The notes beneath the pieces were generated by a model. That model ran no database searches, was not told the DNA's origin, and saw nothing but the letters and a program-made list of their open reading frames with translations. Source: Hyphomicrobiales bacterium (GTDB taxonomy: Bacteria; Pseudomonadota; Alphaproteobacteria; Rhizobiales; Beijerinckiaceae). From it: a stretch of DNA of 64,000 nucleotides. The position numbers were made by a program, and so were the translations under genes. The stretch covers positions 1-64,000 of the forward strand of contig JAGWTW010000005.1 in NCBI GenBank assembly GCA_028868735.1. Direction: 5' to 3'. Each line of letters begins with the position of its first letter. Position 1 is the first letter of the stretch. Of the stretch, positions 43,336-52,357 are shown piece by piece.

Positions 43336-44802
43336 ATGGCCGAAGCCGACGACAAGGTTCGCTGCGACGCCTGTCCGGTCGCCTGCTACATCAAGCCGGG
43401 CATGCTCGGCGCGTGCGACCGCTACGCCAATCGCGATGGCGCGCTCGTACGGATCGATCCCCACATCCTTCTCCAGAAGACGATCGAGGAGGGCGGACGG
43501 GTCGCGCCGTTCCTCACGGGCTCCGAGGAATGGGACGGCGAAATCCTGCGTAGCGACGAGACATTCGTAACCGCGGTCGGCGCCGGCACGACCTATCCCG
43601 ACTACAAGCCGGCGCCCTTCATCGTCTCTTCCCAGATCGACGGCGTCGACATGGTGACCGTCGTCACCGAGGGCATCTATTCGTATTGCGGCGTGAAGGT
43701 GAAGATCGACACCGACCGCCATCTCGGCCCCGAGCGCAATCTGGTGCGGGTCGACGGCGAACCGATCGGCCATGTGACGACCGGCGAATACGGGTCGCAG
43801 ATGCTGTCGCTCGGCGGCGTCAATCATCTGACGCACGGCGGCAAGAAAGAAGGCCGCGTCACGTGCCAGGCGCTGATGGATCTCTCCAACGGCAAACCGG
43901 TCGAGATGCGGATCGACGAGGGGTCCACCGTCGTCGTTCAGGCGGGGAAGCCGCCGATCGTCAATGGAATCGTGGAAGAGCGGATGCGGGTCGGCTGCGG
44001 TTCGGCCACGATCGGCATGTTCGCCAAGCAATGGTTCGGCAAGGTCGACGAGGTCGTCGTCGTCGACGATCACATCACCGGCGTCCTGTCGGAACATCAG
44101 GCCGGCAAGGTGCTCGGCGTCGCCGACACCGGCATACGCATGAAGGGGCGCCGCTCGACGCCGGGGCGCTATTTTCATGTGGCCGAGCCCGGCGGCGGAT
44201 GGGGCGGAACGAATGTCTCGAACCCGCTCGATATCGTCTCCGGTTTCGATGCGCGCAAGGGCGCGCGGCCGGGCCTGCGCATGCTGATGGTGTCGACCAC
44301 CGGCGAGCAGTACGCCTATTACGTGCTCGATGAAGATCTGAAGCCGGTCGAGCGCGAGCTTCCTGCGGATCTCACGGTTTCGGTCGAGCGCATCAAGGAG
44401 AATTGCGAGCCTGCGCTCTGCACCGTGCTGTTCATGGGCGGCGCGGGCGGATCGCTGCGTGCCGGCGTCACGGAGAATCCCGTGCGTCTGACCCAATCGG
44501 TCAAGTCGGCGCTGACGCGGGTGACGGCCGGAGGCGCGCCGGTCTATGTCTGGCCGGGCGGCGGCATCACCTTCATGGTGGATGTGACGCTTCTGCCGGA
44601 AAACTCGTTCGGTTATGTGCCGACGCCGGCAATCGTCGCGCCGATCGAATTCACGATGAAGCTCACGGATTATGCGGCGCTCGGCGGGCATGTGGATCAC
44701 GTGCGCCCGCTCGCCGACGTATTGCGCGAACGCGGCAAGCAGTTCGAGCCTTTCGACCGGTTGCAGCCCTGGCCGCTTCGCGCGAAGGAGCGTCTCGGAT
44801 GA
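43336..44802 (+). CDS. 6-hydroxynicotinate reductase-like iron-sulfur protein
   Basis: 488 residues from the ATG at 43336 (GGAG 5 bases upstream). The N terminus holds a ferredoxin-like cluster C10-x2-C13-x3-C17-x9-C27. The rest resembles proteins annotated as 6-hydroxynicotinate reductase, with blocks such as VDDHITGVLSEHQAGKVLG and GGWGGTNVSNPLDIVSGFD. The Eubacterium enzyme reduces 6-hydroxynicotinate to 1,4,5,6-tetrahydro-6-oxonicotinate using ferredoxin. Azorhizobium is known to degrade nicotinate by such a reductive route. Molybdenum hydroxylase and enamidase-like genes nearby fit this. ATGA overlap with the next gene. Confidence 0.8.
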   Translation: MAEADDKVRCDACPVACYIKPGMLGACDRYANRDGALVRIDPHILLQKTIEEGGRVAPFLTGSEEWDGEILRSDETFVTAVGAGTTYPDYKPAPFIVSSQIDGVDMVTVVTEGIYSYCGVKVKIDTDRHLGPERNLVRVDGEPIGHVTTGEYGSQMLSLGGVNHLTHGGKKEGRVTCQALMDLSNGKPVEMRIDEGSTVVVQAGKPPIVNGIVEERMRVGCGSATIGMFAKQWFGKVDEVVVVDDHITGVLSEHQAGKVLGVADTGIRMKGRRSTPGRYFHVAEPGGGWGGTNVSNPLDIVSGFDARKGARPGLRMLMVSTTGEQYAYYVLDEDLKPVERELPADLTVSVERIKENCEPALCTVLFMGGAGGSLRAGVTENPVRLTQSVKSALTRVTAGGAPVYVWPGGGITFMVDVTLLPENSFGYVPTPAIVAPIEFTMKLTDYAALGGHVDHVRPLADVLRERGKQFEPFDRLQPWPLRAKERLG

Positions 44803-45683
44803 GCGCGCGCATGCAGGTCGCGATCCTGCCGGGCGCGCGACTGCATCTCAACGACGGGCCGATCGATCTCGTGATCGGCGCTGACGGCGACGCCGCGCAT
44901 ATGCGCCGCGCCTATGCCGCCGCGACGAGGCGCTTTTCCGGCCTGCTCGACGAATTGTGCGACGAACGTCCGCTGTTGCGCGCCGCGATGACGCGGGATT
45001 GCGAACTGCCTTTCGGCGTCGTCGCGCGCCGCATGGACGCCGCGGCGCGCCCGCTCGCGCACGACCGGTTCATCACGCGCATGGCCGCGGTGGCGGGCGC
45101 CGTCGCCGACGAAATCCTCGCGGCGATGCTGGCGGCCGCGCCCTTGCGCCGCGCCTATGTCAACAACGGCGGCGACATCGCCGTGCATCTGGCGGCAGGG
45201 CAATCGTTCGCGATCGGTCTCGTCGAACGCCCGGATCGGCCGAGCCTCTTCGGCAATGCGCGCATCCGCGCCGTGGATCCCGTGCGCGGAATCGCCACCA
45301 GCGGCTGGCGCGGACGCAGCTTTTCCCTCGGCGTCGCCGACGCCGTCACCATCCTTGCGCGCGACGCCGCCGGAGCCGATGCCGCCGCGACGCTCGTGGC
45401 GAATGCAGTCGATCTGCCCGGCCATCCCGGCGTCGAACGCGCGCCTGCCGCCGAATTCGATCCGCAGAGCGATCTCGGCGACAGGCTCGTCACGCGCGCG
45501 GTCGGTCCGCTCGCAGCGGACGAGATCGAGACGGCGCTTCGATGCGGCGTCGCAGAGGCCCGCCGCTTGATCGAGGCCGGCGCGATCGAAGCCGCGGCGC
45601 TGCGGCTCGCCGGGGAAACGAAAACGATCGGCCGGCTCCGTATGGAGACGATCGAGGCCACGCGCGAGGAGGCTGCACAATGA
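44799..45683 (+). CDS. UPF0280 family protein (ApbE-like fold)
   Basis: 294 residues, coupled to the reductase gene (ATGA) and to the next gene (ATGA). Contains blocks that recall the flavin transferase ApbE: AYVNNGGDIAVHL, GIATSGWRGRSFSLGVADAVTILA and AADAAATLVANAVD-like sequence. UPF0280 proteins have no established function. Obligate pairing with an iron-sulfur reductase suggests a role in loading or modifying a flavin cofactor, but this is inference. The full family domain is present. Confidence 0.8.
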   Translation: MSARMQVAILPGARLHLNDGPIDLVIGADGDAAHMRRAYAAATRRFSGLLDELCDERPLLRAAMTRDCELPFGVVARRMDAAARPLAHDRFITRMAAVAGAVADEILAAMLAAAPLRRAYVNNGGDIAVHLAAGQSFAIGLVERPDRPSLFGNARIRAVDPVRGIATSGWRGRSFSLGVADAVTILARDAAGADAAATLVANAVDLPGHPGVERAPAAEFDPQSDLGDRLVTRAVGPLAADEIETALRCGVAEARRLIEAGAIEAAALRLAGETKTIGRLRMETIEATREEAAQ

Positions 45684-46264
45684 AGGCGCAAATCCGCAAG
45701 ATCGCTGTATTTCTGGACGAGACGCTGACGGAGATGGGCAGGCCGATCTCGCCGCCGACGCGTCGTGCGGCGGCCGTCGCCGTCATCGCCAATCCCTTCG
45801 CCGGCCGCTATGTCGAAGACCTGACAGATCTCATGGACATCGGCGAGGAACTCGGCGGATTGCTCACGGCGCGCGCCGTGGCGGCGCTCGGCATCGACGG
45901 CGCCAAAGCCGAAAGCTACGGCAAGGCGGCCGCAGTCGGCGAAAACGGCGAACTCGAGCACGCCGCAGCGCTGTTGCATCCAAAGCTCGGCGCGCCGGTC
46001 CGCAAGGCGCTCGGCAAGGGCGCCGCGCTGATCCCGTCGTCCAAAAAGCGCGGCGGTCCGGGCGTTCCCCTGGATATTCCCCTTGGCCACAAGGACGCGG
46101 CTTTCGTGCGCAGCCATTTCGACGGGATGGAAGTGAGAATCCCCGACGCGCCGCGCGCCGACGAAATCATGGTCGCCGTGGCGGTAACGGATTCGGGGCG
46201 TCCATTGCCGCGCGTGGGCGGCCTCAAAGCGTCGGAGATCAAGGGCGAGGACGGGCTGCGCTAG
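45680..46264 (+). CDS. DUF1185 ('amino acid synthesis') family protein
   Basis: 194 residues. Begins QIRKIAVFLDETLTEMGRPISPPTRRAAAVAVIANPFAGRYVEDL and ends DEIMVAVAVTDSGRPLPRVGGLKASEIKGEDGLR, the two conserved ends of DUF1185. The biochemical function is not known, and the 'amino acid synthesis' name has no firm basis. ATGA-coupled to the UPF0280 gene, third in the reductase operon, so it likely works on the same pathway. Confidence 0.8.
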   Translation: MKAQIRKIAVFLDETLTEMGRPISPPTRRAAAVAVIANPFAGRYVEDLTDLMDIGEELGGLLTARAVAALGIDGAKAESYGKAAAVGENGELEHAAALLHPKLGAPVRKALGKGAALIPSSKKRGGPGVPLDIPLGHKDAAFVRSHFDGMEVRIPDAPRADEIMVAVAVTDSGRPLPRVGGLKASEIKGEDGLR

Positions 46265-46368
46265 GCTTTCGGCGCGACCGGCGTCGATTTTCACGCCGAC
46301 GCTCGCATTGCGCCATGGTTTCGTCGGAATCGGACACTTGCATTGCGGCGTTGCAAGGGTAGGCGCAA

Positions 46369-46944
46369 ATGTCTTTGGCTTTGAATGTTTCGCACACGCG
46401 TCCTGCGCGTCATTTCGTCGTCGTCGGCGCAGTGATTACGGGTGTCGGCCTTCTGGGCGCCGTGATCGCACTGTCGCACAACAATGAACCCGGTCCGAAA
46501 CTGAATACGCGCGCGTCCTTTCAGACTGTGCAGCATCGCGTCATCGCGCCCGAGCCGTTCGCGCCGCGCGCCGACGTCGATATGCCGATCGCCCCATGGA
46601 AAACGGGGATCGCATGGAATTTGCCGCCGTCGGCGAATGCGTCCAACGGCGTTTCGCTGGCGATTGCCGCCAAGCCCGTCGTGCGTCCGAAGCTCGCGAC
46701 CGTCGCGCCCCTGCCGCCGCGTCGGCCGGCGACGATCGCGATCTCGCCGGAAGGTCCGCCGACCGCGGTCGCGACGATCGAACCGTCAAGGTTCGGCGGA
46801 TTTCATTTGCGCGGCCTGACGCCCACCCGCGAAGTTCTTGCCCGGGGCATCAGCGGCGTGCGGTCCTCGATCGGCAGCGTCGGCGAGAAAATCGGCGACG
46901 TCGGTTCGTCGCTCGGGCGGATGATGCGCCTTTCGTCCCGATAG
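46369..46944 (+). CDS. Uncharacterised membrane-anchored protein
   Basis: 191 residues, no family recognised. One membrane segment (about 16-36: VVVGAVITGVGLLGAVIAL), then a proline/alanine-rich, probably extracytoplasmic region (residues 40-150, with PLPPRRPATIA) and a C-terminal SSIGSVGEKIGDVGSSLGRMM stretch. It lies alone, 104 bases after the DUF1185 gene and convergent with a cupin gene. It may be unrelated to the catabolic genes around it. Confidence 0.6.
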   Translation: MSLALNVSHTRPARHFVVVGAVITGVGLLGAVIALSHNNEPGPKLNTRASFQTVQHRVIAPEPFAPRADVDMPIAPWKTGIAWNLPPSANASNGVSLAIAAKPVVRPKLATVAPLPPRRPATIAISPEGPPTAVATIEPSRFGGFHLRGLTPTREVLARGISGVRSSIGSVGEKIGDVGSSLGRMMRLSSR

Positions 46945-46950
46945 CGCGGT

Positions 46951-47352
46951 CTATTGTTCGGGCGCGGCGAGATAATCCGCGTCCGAAACATGCTCCTGCC
47001 AGACGACGGATTCGCCGTTCTTCTGCTCCTGAATCGCGATGTGCGTCATGGCGCAGTCAGGCGCCGCGCCGTGCCAGTGGCGTTCGTCCGGCGCGATCCA
47101 GACGGTGTCGCCCGGCCGGATGATCTGCACCGGTCCGCCTGCGAGCTGGACGCGTCCGACGCCGGATACGACGAACAGCGTCTGACCCAGCGGATGCGTA
47201 TGCCAGGCGGTGCGCGCGCCGGGCGTGAAGGTCACGGAGACCGCGCGCACACGCTCGGGTTCGTCGAGGATCGGATTCTGCCATACGGCGCCGGTGAAAT
47301 AGCTGGCGGGAGCAGCGCGCGTCGGGCGGCTGTCGGCTTTCATGATCTTCAC
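46951..47352 (-). CDS. Cupin-domain protein
   Basis: 133 residues from a GTG at 47352, which has GGAG 8 bases upstream; an ATG three codons further in (47343) is the alternative. A single beta-barrel cupin: VTFTPGARTAWHTHPLGQTLFVVSG (motif 1, with metal-binding histidines) and IIRPGDTVWIAPDERHWHGA (motif 2). Small stand-alone cupins of this type may be isomerases, dioxygenases or carboxymuconolactone-linked proteins; no specific function can be assigned. The upstream flavoprotein gene ends 63 bases before. Confidence 0.82.
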   Translation of the reverse strand: MKIMKADSRPTRAAPASYFTGAVWQNPILDEPERVRAVSVTFTPGARTAWHTHPLGQTLFVVSGVGRVQLAGGPVQIIRPGDTVWIAPDERHWHGAAPDCAMTHIAIQEQKNGESVVWQEHVSDADYLAAPEQ

Positions 47353-47415
47353 TTCGAAACTCCGTGCTGGACCCGGCCAATCTGGCGCGCCGGGCGTCGA
47401 GCGACAAGGTTTCCG

Positions 47416-48654
47416 TCAGGCGGGTTTCGCCATGGCGCGCGCCTTCAGATCGAAACGGGGATCGGCGGCCTCCTCGGGCGAGACAGCCGTTCCGGCTGCG
47501 ATGAGGCGCCGCGCGATCATGTGGTCGGCCGGGCGGTTCACCGATTCGACCACGCGCAACCGGCCCGCCGAAAATCCGAACACGGAAAAGCTGCGCGTGG
47601 ACGGCTCGCCGCGCAGAACGAATTGGTCGCAGCCCTCGATGAGGCCGGCGATCTGCAGCTTCAAGTCGCCCTGATCGCTCCAGAACCACGGCAAGGCGTC
47701 ATAATGCGCGGGCTTGCCGGCGAGTTTTCGCGCGACGACGCGCGCCTGATCCGTTGCGTTCTGAACCGATTCGAGGCGAATGCGGCGACCGGCGAAGACG
47801 TTGGGATGCGCAGCGCAATCGCCGATCGCCGAAATGTCGGGATCGGACGACGTCATCGCCGCGTCGACGACGATTCCATTGTCGACGGAGAGGCCCGCGG
47901 AGGCTGCGAGTCGTTCATTTGCGAGGATGCCGATGCCTACCAGCACGATGTCCGCAGGCAGCGTGCGCCCGTCGGCGAGCCGCACCGACCTGACGCGTCC
48001 GTCCTCGCCCTCGAGCGCCGAAACCCCGACGCCCAGGTGCAGATGCACGCCGAAGGTGCGATGCGCCTCGGCGTAGAAGTCGGAAATCGCCTTCGATACG
48101 GCGCGACCCATCACGCGCGGAGCGACCTCCACCACCTGCACGTCGCAGCCTTTGGACGCCGCCGTCGCTGCGAATTCAAGACCGATGAAGCCGGCGCCGA
48201 CGACGACGACATGACCTGCGTTCGCGAGCCGCTGTTTCAGCTTCTCCGCGTCTTCGAGATCGCGCAGCAGAAGAACGCCCGCCAGCTCCATGCCCGAGAA
48301 AGGCGCAGGTCGCGGTTCGGCGCCGGTCGCAAGCACGACATGCGCGTAATCGAGCGATCGACCGGATGCGAGCTTCACCGATTTCGCGGCGCGATCGATT
48401 TCGACCACGCGCTCGCCGAGCATGAGATCGACCTGTTTTTCCGGATACCAGGCGTGCCCGCGCAGCACCAGAGAATCCGCGGTCGCTTCGCCTTTCATGT
48501 AGGCTTTGGACAGCGGAGGGCGCTGGTAGGGGGCGTGCCGGTCCTCTGACACGAGCACGATCGGCCCTGCAAAGCCCTCGTCGCGAAGCGAGGCCGCAGC
48601 CTGAACGCCGGCATGCCCCGCGCCGACGATGACGATCCGGCCTGGTTCGCTCAT
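47416..48654 (-). CDS. FAD-dependent NAD(P)H reductase (ferredoxin reductase type)
   Basis: 412 residues from the ATG at 48654, which has a perfect AGGAGG ribosome site. Two Rossmann motifs: IVIVGAGHAGVQAAASL (FAD, near the N terminus) and VVVVGAGFIGLEFAATAA (NADH, about 145-162), plus the late ISAIGDCAAHPN FAD block. It matches reductase components that pass electrons from NADH to a ferredoxin or Rieske oxygenase. It could supply the Rieske oxygenase at 42147 or the ferredoxin-like reductase at 43336; this is inferred from proximity. Confidence 0.9.
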   Translation of the reverse strand: MSEPGRIVIVGAGHAGVQAAASLRDEGFAGPIVLVSEDRHAPYQRPPLSKAYMKGEATADSLVLRGHAWYPEKQVDLMLGERVVEIDRAAKSVKLASGRSLDYAHVVLATGAEPRPAPFSGMELAGVLLLRDLEDAEKLKQRLANAGHVVVVGAGFIGLEFAATAASKGCDVQVVEVAPRVMGRAVSKAISDFYAEAHRTFGVHLHLGVGVSALEGEDGRVRSVRLADGRTLPADIVLVGIGILANERLAASAGLSVDNGIVVDAAMTSSDPDISAIGDCAAHPNVFAGRRIRLESVQNATDQARVVARKLAGKPAHYDALPWFWSDQGDLKLQIAGLIEGCDQFVLRGEPSTRSFSVFGFSAGRLRVVESVNRPADHMIARRLIAAGTAVSPEEAADPRFDLKARAMAKPA

Positions 48655-48815
48655 TGTGCCCTCCTGTGCGTTCAGGCTCCATGCCACGTCGCCGCCGCGC
48701 CGTCGAGGCTCTGCCGAAGCGGTTTATTCACGGCAGGCATAAGCAGCGTCGCGCCGCGAGGTAGCGAACCGCCGCGCAAAAGGCTAGGCAGCGGCATGCA
48801 ACCGCCAAGCCTCGC

Positions 48816-49604
48816 ATGATCGATCCGTTCTGGATATCGCTCGCCGCCAAGATGGCGACGACGGCGGTCATTGTCGTGGCGGCGTCCATGGTCGTCGAGC
48901 GCTCCGGGCCATTCATAGGAGCGATGGTGGCGACCCTGCCGATTTCGGCGGGACCGGCCTACGTCTTTCTGGCGGCGGAGCACGGCGGCGCGTTCATCGC
49001 GCAGGCGAGCTTGCCGAGCCTCGCGATCAACGCGGTCACATTTGGCTTCGGCGCGATCTACGCGCGTCTTGCGCAGACCCGCGCGCTCCCAGTCGCTCTG
49101 GGCGCGGCCGCAGCCTTCTGGCTGGTCGGCGCGCTCGTCGTCGTCAATGCGCCGTGGACGCTTGCGCGCGCCCTTGTGCTGAACGCCGTCATCTTCGCGT
49201 TCGCCTATGGCGCGACGCGCGCCTGTCGTGCGGCCGCGCTGACGAAAATTCCGGCGCGTCGCTGGTGGGACGTTCCGTTCCGGGCGACGCTCGTCATGTG
49301 TCTCGTCGGGCTGGTCGTCGGGTTCGGTCGCATCCTCGGGCCGGCCGCCGCCGGCGTCGCGGCGCTCGTGCCGATCGTGATGACGAGCCTCGCAATCATC
49401 CTCCAGCCGCGCATCGGCGGTCCCGGCGCGGCGGCGGTGCTGTCGCACGCGCTGCCCGGTCTCGTCGGCTTCGGCCTCGCGGTGGCGGCGTTGCATATCG
49501 CGGTCATTCCGCTGGGCGTTGCGCCGGCGCTCGCGCTTGCGCTTGCGATCTGTGTCGGATGGAACGCGATGCTGATGCTTTGGCGCAGATATTCCGACCG
49601 TTGA
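48816..49604 (+). CDS. Uncharacterised multi-pass membrane protein
   Basis: 262 residues with about eight hydrophobic segments and few charged residues (for example SLAAKMATTAVIVVAASMVVE, the PFIGAMVATLPISAGPAYVFLAA loop and LGVAPALALALAICVGWNAML). No family was recognised. The repeated glycine/proline-containing helices look like a small transporter or permease. It begins 161 bases from the divergent flavoprotein gene and ends 46 bases before the dioxygenase gene in the same direction, so they may share a transcript. Confidence 0.72.
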   Translation: MIDPFWISLAAKMATTAVIVVAASMVVERSGPFIGAMVATLPISAGPAYVFLAAEHGGAFIAQASLPSLAINAVTFGFGAIYARLAQTRALPVALGAAAAFWLVGALVVVNAPWTLARALVLNAVIFAFAYGATRACRAAALTKIPARRWWDVPFRATLVMCLVGLVVGFGRILGPAAAGVAALVPIVMTSLAIILQPRIGGPGAAAVLSHALPGLVGFGLAVAALHIAVIPLGVAPALALALAICVGWNAMLMLWRRYSDR

Positions 49605-49650
49605 CTCGTCGCGCCTCCAGCAACAAGTTCGCAGCGGCGGAGGAATCCCG

Positions 49651-50544
49651 ATGGAACATTCGAAGGACGCCGTAGCCGACCGGCTGACAGCCGAGGTCGT
49701 CGCGAAGGTCGCTCACGCGCCGAGCCCTCGCGTGCGTGAGACGTTGCAAGCGCTGGTGCGCCATCTTCACGCTTTCGTCCGCGACGTGCAGCCGACCGAG
49801 AGCGAATGGGCGGCTGCGATCGATTTCCTGACGCGCACCGGCCAGATCTGCACGGACCGACGCCAGGAGTTCATCCTTCTCTCCGACACGCTCGGGGTTT
49901 CCATGCTGGTCGACCAGATCAACCATGGACGCGGCGGCGCAACGACGGAGACGACGGTGCTCGGCCCGTTCTACGTCGCCTCGCCGCCGGATATTCCCGC
50001 GGGCGGCGATATTGCGAAGGGACTTCCCGGCGAAGCCTTGTTCGTCGAGGGCGTTGTCTCGTCCGAAGGCGGCGCGCCGCTCGCCGACGCCGTCGTCGAC
50101 GTCTGGCAGTCTGACGATCAAGGCCGTTACGATCTCCAGTTCGACGATCCCAGCGTCTTTTTCCTGCGCGGGCGCTTGCGCACGGACGACAAGGGCCGCT
50201 TCTCCTTCTGGTCGATCATGCCGCAATCCTATCCCATCCCCACGGACGGGCCGGTCGGCGCGCTGCTCGCCTCGGCGGGCCGTCATGCCTACCGTCCGGC
50301 GCACGTGCATTTCCGGATCGCGGCGCCCGGCCATCACGATCTCGTCACGCATGTCTTCGTGCGCGGCGACAAATATCTCGATTCCGACGTCGTGTTCGGC
50401 GTGAAGGAGTCGCTCATCGCCGATTTCGAGCGTCGCGACCGCACCGTTCCTCTCGCCGGAGCGCCGATCGACCGGCCGCACCGATATCTGCGTTACGATT
50501 TCGCCGTCGCCCGCGCGGCCGGCGATGCGCTGGCGGCCGGCTGA
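49651..50544 (+). CDS. Intradiol ring-cleavage dioxygenase (hydroxyquinol 1,2-dioxygenase-like)
   Basis: 297 residues. Iron(III) ligands of intradiol enzymes are all present: Y160 (DQGRYDLQ), Y194 (PQSYPIPTDGP), H218 and H220 (RPAHVHFRI). The helical N-terminal dimerisation domain (about 1-95) and overall length match catechol or hydroxyquinol 1,2-dioxygenases. It opens a vicinal diol ring between the hydroxyls. It sits directly before the amidohydrolase gene, with a predicted MarR operator between them, so it is probably linked to the aromatic pathway of this region. Confidence 0.92.
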   Translation: MEHSKDAVADRLTAEVVAKVAHAPSPRVRETLQALVRHLHAFVRDVQPTESEWAAAIDFLTRTGQICTDRRQEFILLSDTLGVSMLVDQINHGRGGATTETTVLGPFYVASPPDIPAGGDIAKGLPGEALFVEGVVSSEGGAPLADAVVDVWQSDDQGRYDLQFDDPSVFFLRGRLRTDDKGRFSFWSIMPQSYPIPTDGPVGALLASAGRHAYRPAHVHFRIAAPGHHDLVTHVFVRGDKYLDSDVVFGVKESLIADFERRDRTVPLAGAPIDRPHRYLRYDFAVARAAGDALAAG

Positions 50545-50567
50545 CCCGCCTTGCGGATGCGCCATTC

Positions 50568-50581
50568 GTTTGTATGCTAAC
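50568..50581. promoter_or_regulatory. Predicted MarR-type operator, copy 2
   Basis: GTTTGTATGCTAAC, 38 bases upstream of the amidohydrolase ATG. Same layout as the other two copies, with a possible -35 TTGCGG (50551-50556) and an overlapping -10-like TATGCT (50573-50578). Confidence 0.65.
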
Positions 50582-50618
50582 GCTGGTGCGCCGCGCGGCG
50601 CCTGCGACGGAGACGAAT

Positions 50619-51812
50619 ATGGCGCACGACGCTGCAGTTGAGACGGCCGGCAAGCTCGTCATCCGCAACATCGGCCTCATGTTGTCGGGCGCGCTCGAGC
50701 GGCCCATTCTCGACGCCGACGCCATCGTCGCCGTGGATGGCAGGATCACGGCGATCGGACGTCTCGAGGATCTCGACGTCGAGGGCGCCGATACGATCGT
50801 CGACGCCCATGGCGCGACGGTCGCGCCCGGCCTGATCGACAGCCATGTGCATCCCGTCGCGGGCGACTGGACGCCGCGCCAGAGCCAGCTCAACTGGATC
50901 GAATCCTCGATGCACGGCGGCGTCACCACGATGATTTCGGCCGGAGAGGTGCATACGCCCGGCCGCGCGCGCGACATCGTGGGGCTCAAGGCGCTGGCGA
51001 TCACGGCGCAGCGCGCCTACACGAACTTTCGTCCGGGCGGCGTCAAGCTGCACGCCGGCGCGCCCGTCATCGAGCAGGGCATGGTCGAAAGCGATTTCGC
51101 CGAACTGGCGCAGGCCGGCGTGTCGTTGCTCGGCGAAATAGGCCTCGGCGGCGTCAAGGACGGCCCGACCGGCCGCAAGATGGTCGAATGGGCGCGCAAG
51201 CATGGCATCCAGTCGACGATCCATACCGGCGGCCCGTCGATTCCGGGCTCCGGCCTGATCGACAAGGACGTCGTGCTCGAATGCGACGCCGATATCGTCG
51301 GCCATATCAACGGCGGCCACACCGCGCTGCCCGACGATCAGATCAAATGCATTTGCGAGGGCTGCAAGCGCGGGCTCGAGCTCGTGCACAACGGCAACGA
51401 GCGGTCCGCGCTCTACACGCTACGCATCGCCCGCGAAATGAAAGAGCTCGAGCGCGTGATCCTCGGCACGGACGGCCCGGCCGGATCGGGCGTGCAGCCG
51501 CTCGGCATCCTGCGCATGGTGTCGATGCTGTCGTCGCTCGGCGACATTCCGGCCGAGACCGCCTTCTGTTTCGCCACCGGCAATACCGCGCGCATGCGCA
51601 AACTCGACTGTGGACTGATCGAGGTCGGTCGCGTCGCCGACTTCGTGATCATGGACAAGGCGCAGCATTCGCCGGCGAATTCGCTGCTCGACAGCGTGCG
51701 GCTCGGCGACCTGCCGGGCGTCGGCATGGTGATCATCGACGGGATCGTGCGGTCGGGCCGCAGCCGCAACACGCCGCCAGCGACGCGCGTGCCGGAAATC
51801 GTCGCGCGCTGA
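50619..51812 (+). CDS. Enamidase-like amidohydrolase
   Basis: 397 residues from the ATG at 50619 (GGAGA upstream). Amidohydrolase superfamily: an N-terminal beta-sandwich start (LVIRNIGLMLSGALERPILDADAIVAVDGRITAIG), the metal-binding HVHPVAG after APGLIDS, a later HINGGHTALPD, and ILGTDGPAGSG with the catalytic aspartate. It resembles Eubacterium enamidase, which opens the tetrahydro-oxonicotinate ring to 2-formylglutarate. That is the expected step after the reductase at 43336. The exact substrate is inferred. Confidence 0.83.
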   Translation: MAHDAAVETAGKLVIRNIGLMLSGALERPILDADAIVAVDGRITAIGRLEDLDVEGADTIVDAHGATVAPGLIDSHVHPVAGDWTPRQSQLNWIESSMHGGVTTMISAGEVHTPGRARDIVGLKALAITAQRAYTNFRPGGVKLHAGAPVIEQGMVESDFAELAQAGVSLLGEIGLGGVKDGPTGRKMVEWARKHGIQSTIHTGGPSIPGSGLIDKDVVLECDADIVGHINGGHTALPDDQIKCICEGCKRGLELVHNGNERSALYTLRIAREMKELERVILGTDGPAGSGVQPLGILRMVSMLSSLGDIPAETAFCFATGNTARMRKLDCGLIEVGRVADFVIMDKAQHSPANSLLDSVRLGDLPGVGMVIIDGIVRSGRSRNTPPATRVPEIVAR

Positions 51813-51815
51813 ACC

Positions 51816-52274
51816 CTATCTGATCTTCGCGATCAATCGCGTGAGCGTGCGTCGCTCGCTGGCGGAGAGCGCGCCCAGCGTCTCTTCCGTGATCGCATGC
51901 GCGACCGGCGCGGCGCGGGCCGTGAAGGCGCGACCTGCATCGGCGAGCGTCACGACGAGGCGGCGACTGTCGTCGGGATCGGTCGCAGTCGTCACAAGCC
52001 CGCGGCCGACCAGCCTGTCCACGACGCCCTTGATCGTGGCTGCGTCCATCGCCGTGTGGCGCCCGAGCAGGTTCTGCGAGCACGGCCCGAGCTCGGCGAG
52101 CTTGGCGAGCGCAGCCCATTGCGTCGGCGTGACGTCCTCGATCATCCGCCGCGCGAATATCGCCGTATGCCGCTGCTGCGCCTGACGCAGCAGGAAGCCG
52201 ATCTGCGCATCGAGCAGATAGGAGGCGCCTTCGTCGGCCTCGCCTCCGGTCTGCGCCTTCGCCGCTTCCGCCAT
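51816..52274 (-). CDS. MarR-family transcriptional regulator
   Basis: 152 residues. Winged-helix core: DVTPTQWAALAKLAELGPCSQNLLGRHTAMDAATIKGVVDRLVGRGLVTTATDPDDSRRLVVTLADAGRAF, the standard MarR pattern with the DxRR wing. It probably binds the three related 14-bp sites at 43247, 50568 and 52344, the last of which is in its own divergent promoter region. Such regulators usually repress and release on binding an aromatic acid. Convergent with the amidohydrolase gene (3-base gap). Confidence 0.93.
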   Translation of the reverse strand: MAEAAKAQTGGEADEGASYLLDAQIGFLLRQAQQRHTAIFARRMIEDVTPTQWAALAKLAELGPCSQNLLGRHTAMDAATIKGVVDRLVGRGLVTTATDPDDSRRLVVTLADAGRAFTARAAPVAHAITEETLGALSASERRTLTRLIAKIR

Positions 52275-52316
52275 CCGTTCGCTCCCCGCGGCAAAGTTTC
52301 GGCCGCGCCGTTCGCC

Positions 52317-52345
52317 TTGACAAGTCGTACAACCGCGCTGACTAT
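52317..52345 (+). promoter_or_regulatory. Predicted promoter of the molybdenum hydroxylase operon
   Basis: TTGACA (52317-52322), a 17-base spacer and GACTAT (52340-52345) that overlaps the operator copy 3. The layout is the same as in front of the reductase gene (TTGACA ... GATTAT ... TTTGTA), which supports a shared control. It lies within the 118-base divergent gap between marR and the FAD-subunit gene. Confidence 0.6.
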
Positions 52346-52357
52346 TTGTATACGAAC
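52344..52357. promoter_or_regulatory. Predicted MarR-type operator, copy 3
   Basis: ATTTGTATACGAAC, the most symmetric copy (core TTTGTATACGAA). It lies between the divergent marR and molybdenum hydroxylase genes, so it could serve autorepression as well as control of the hydroxylase. Confidence 0.68.
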
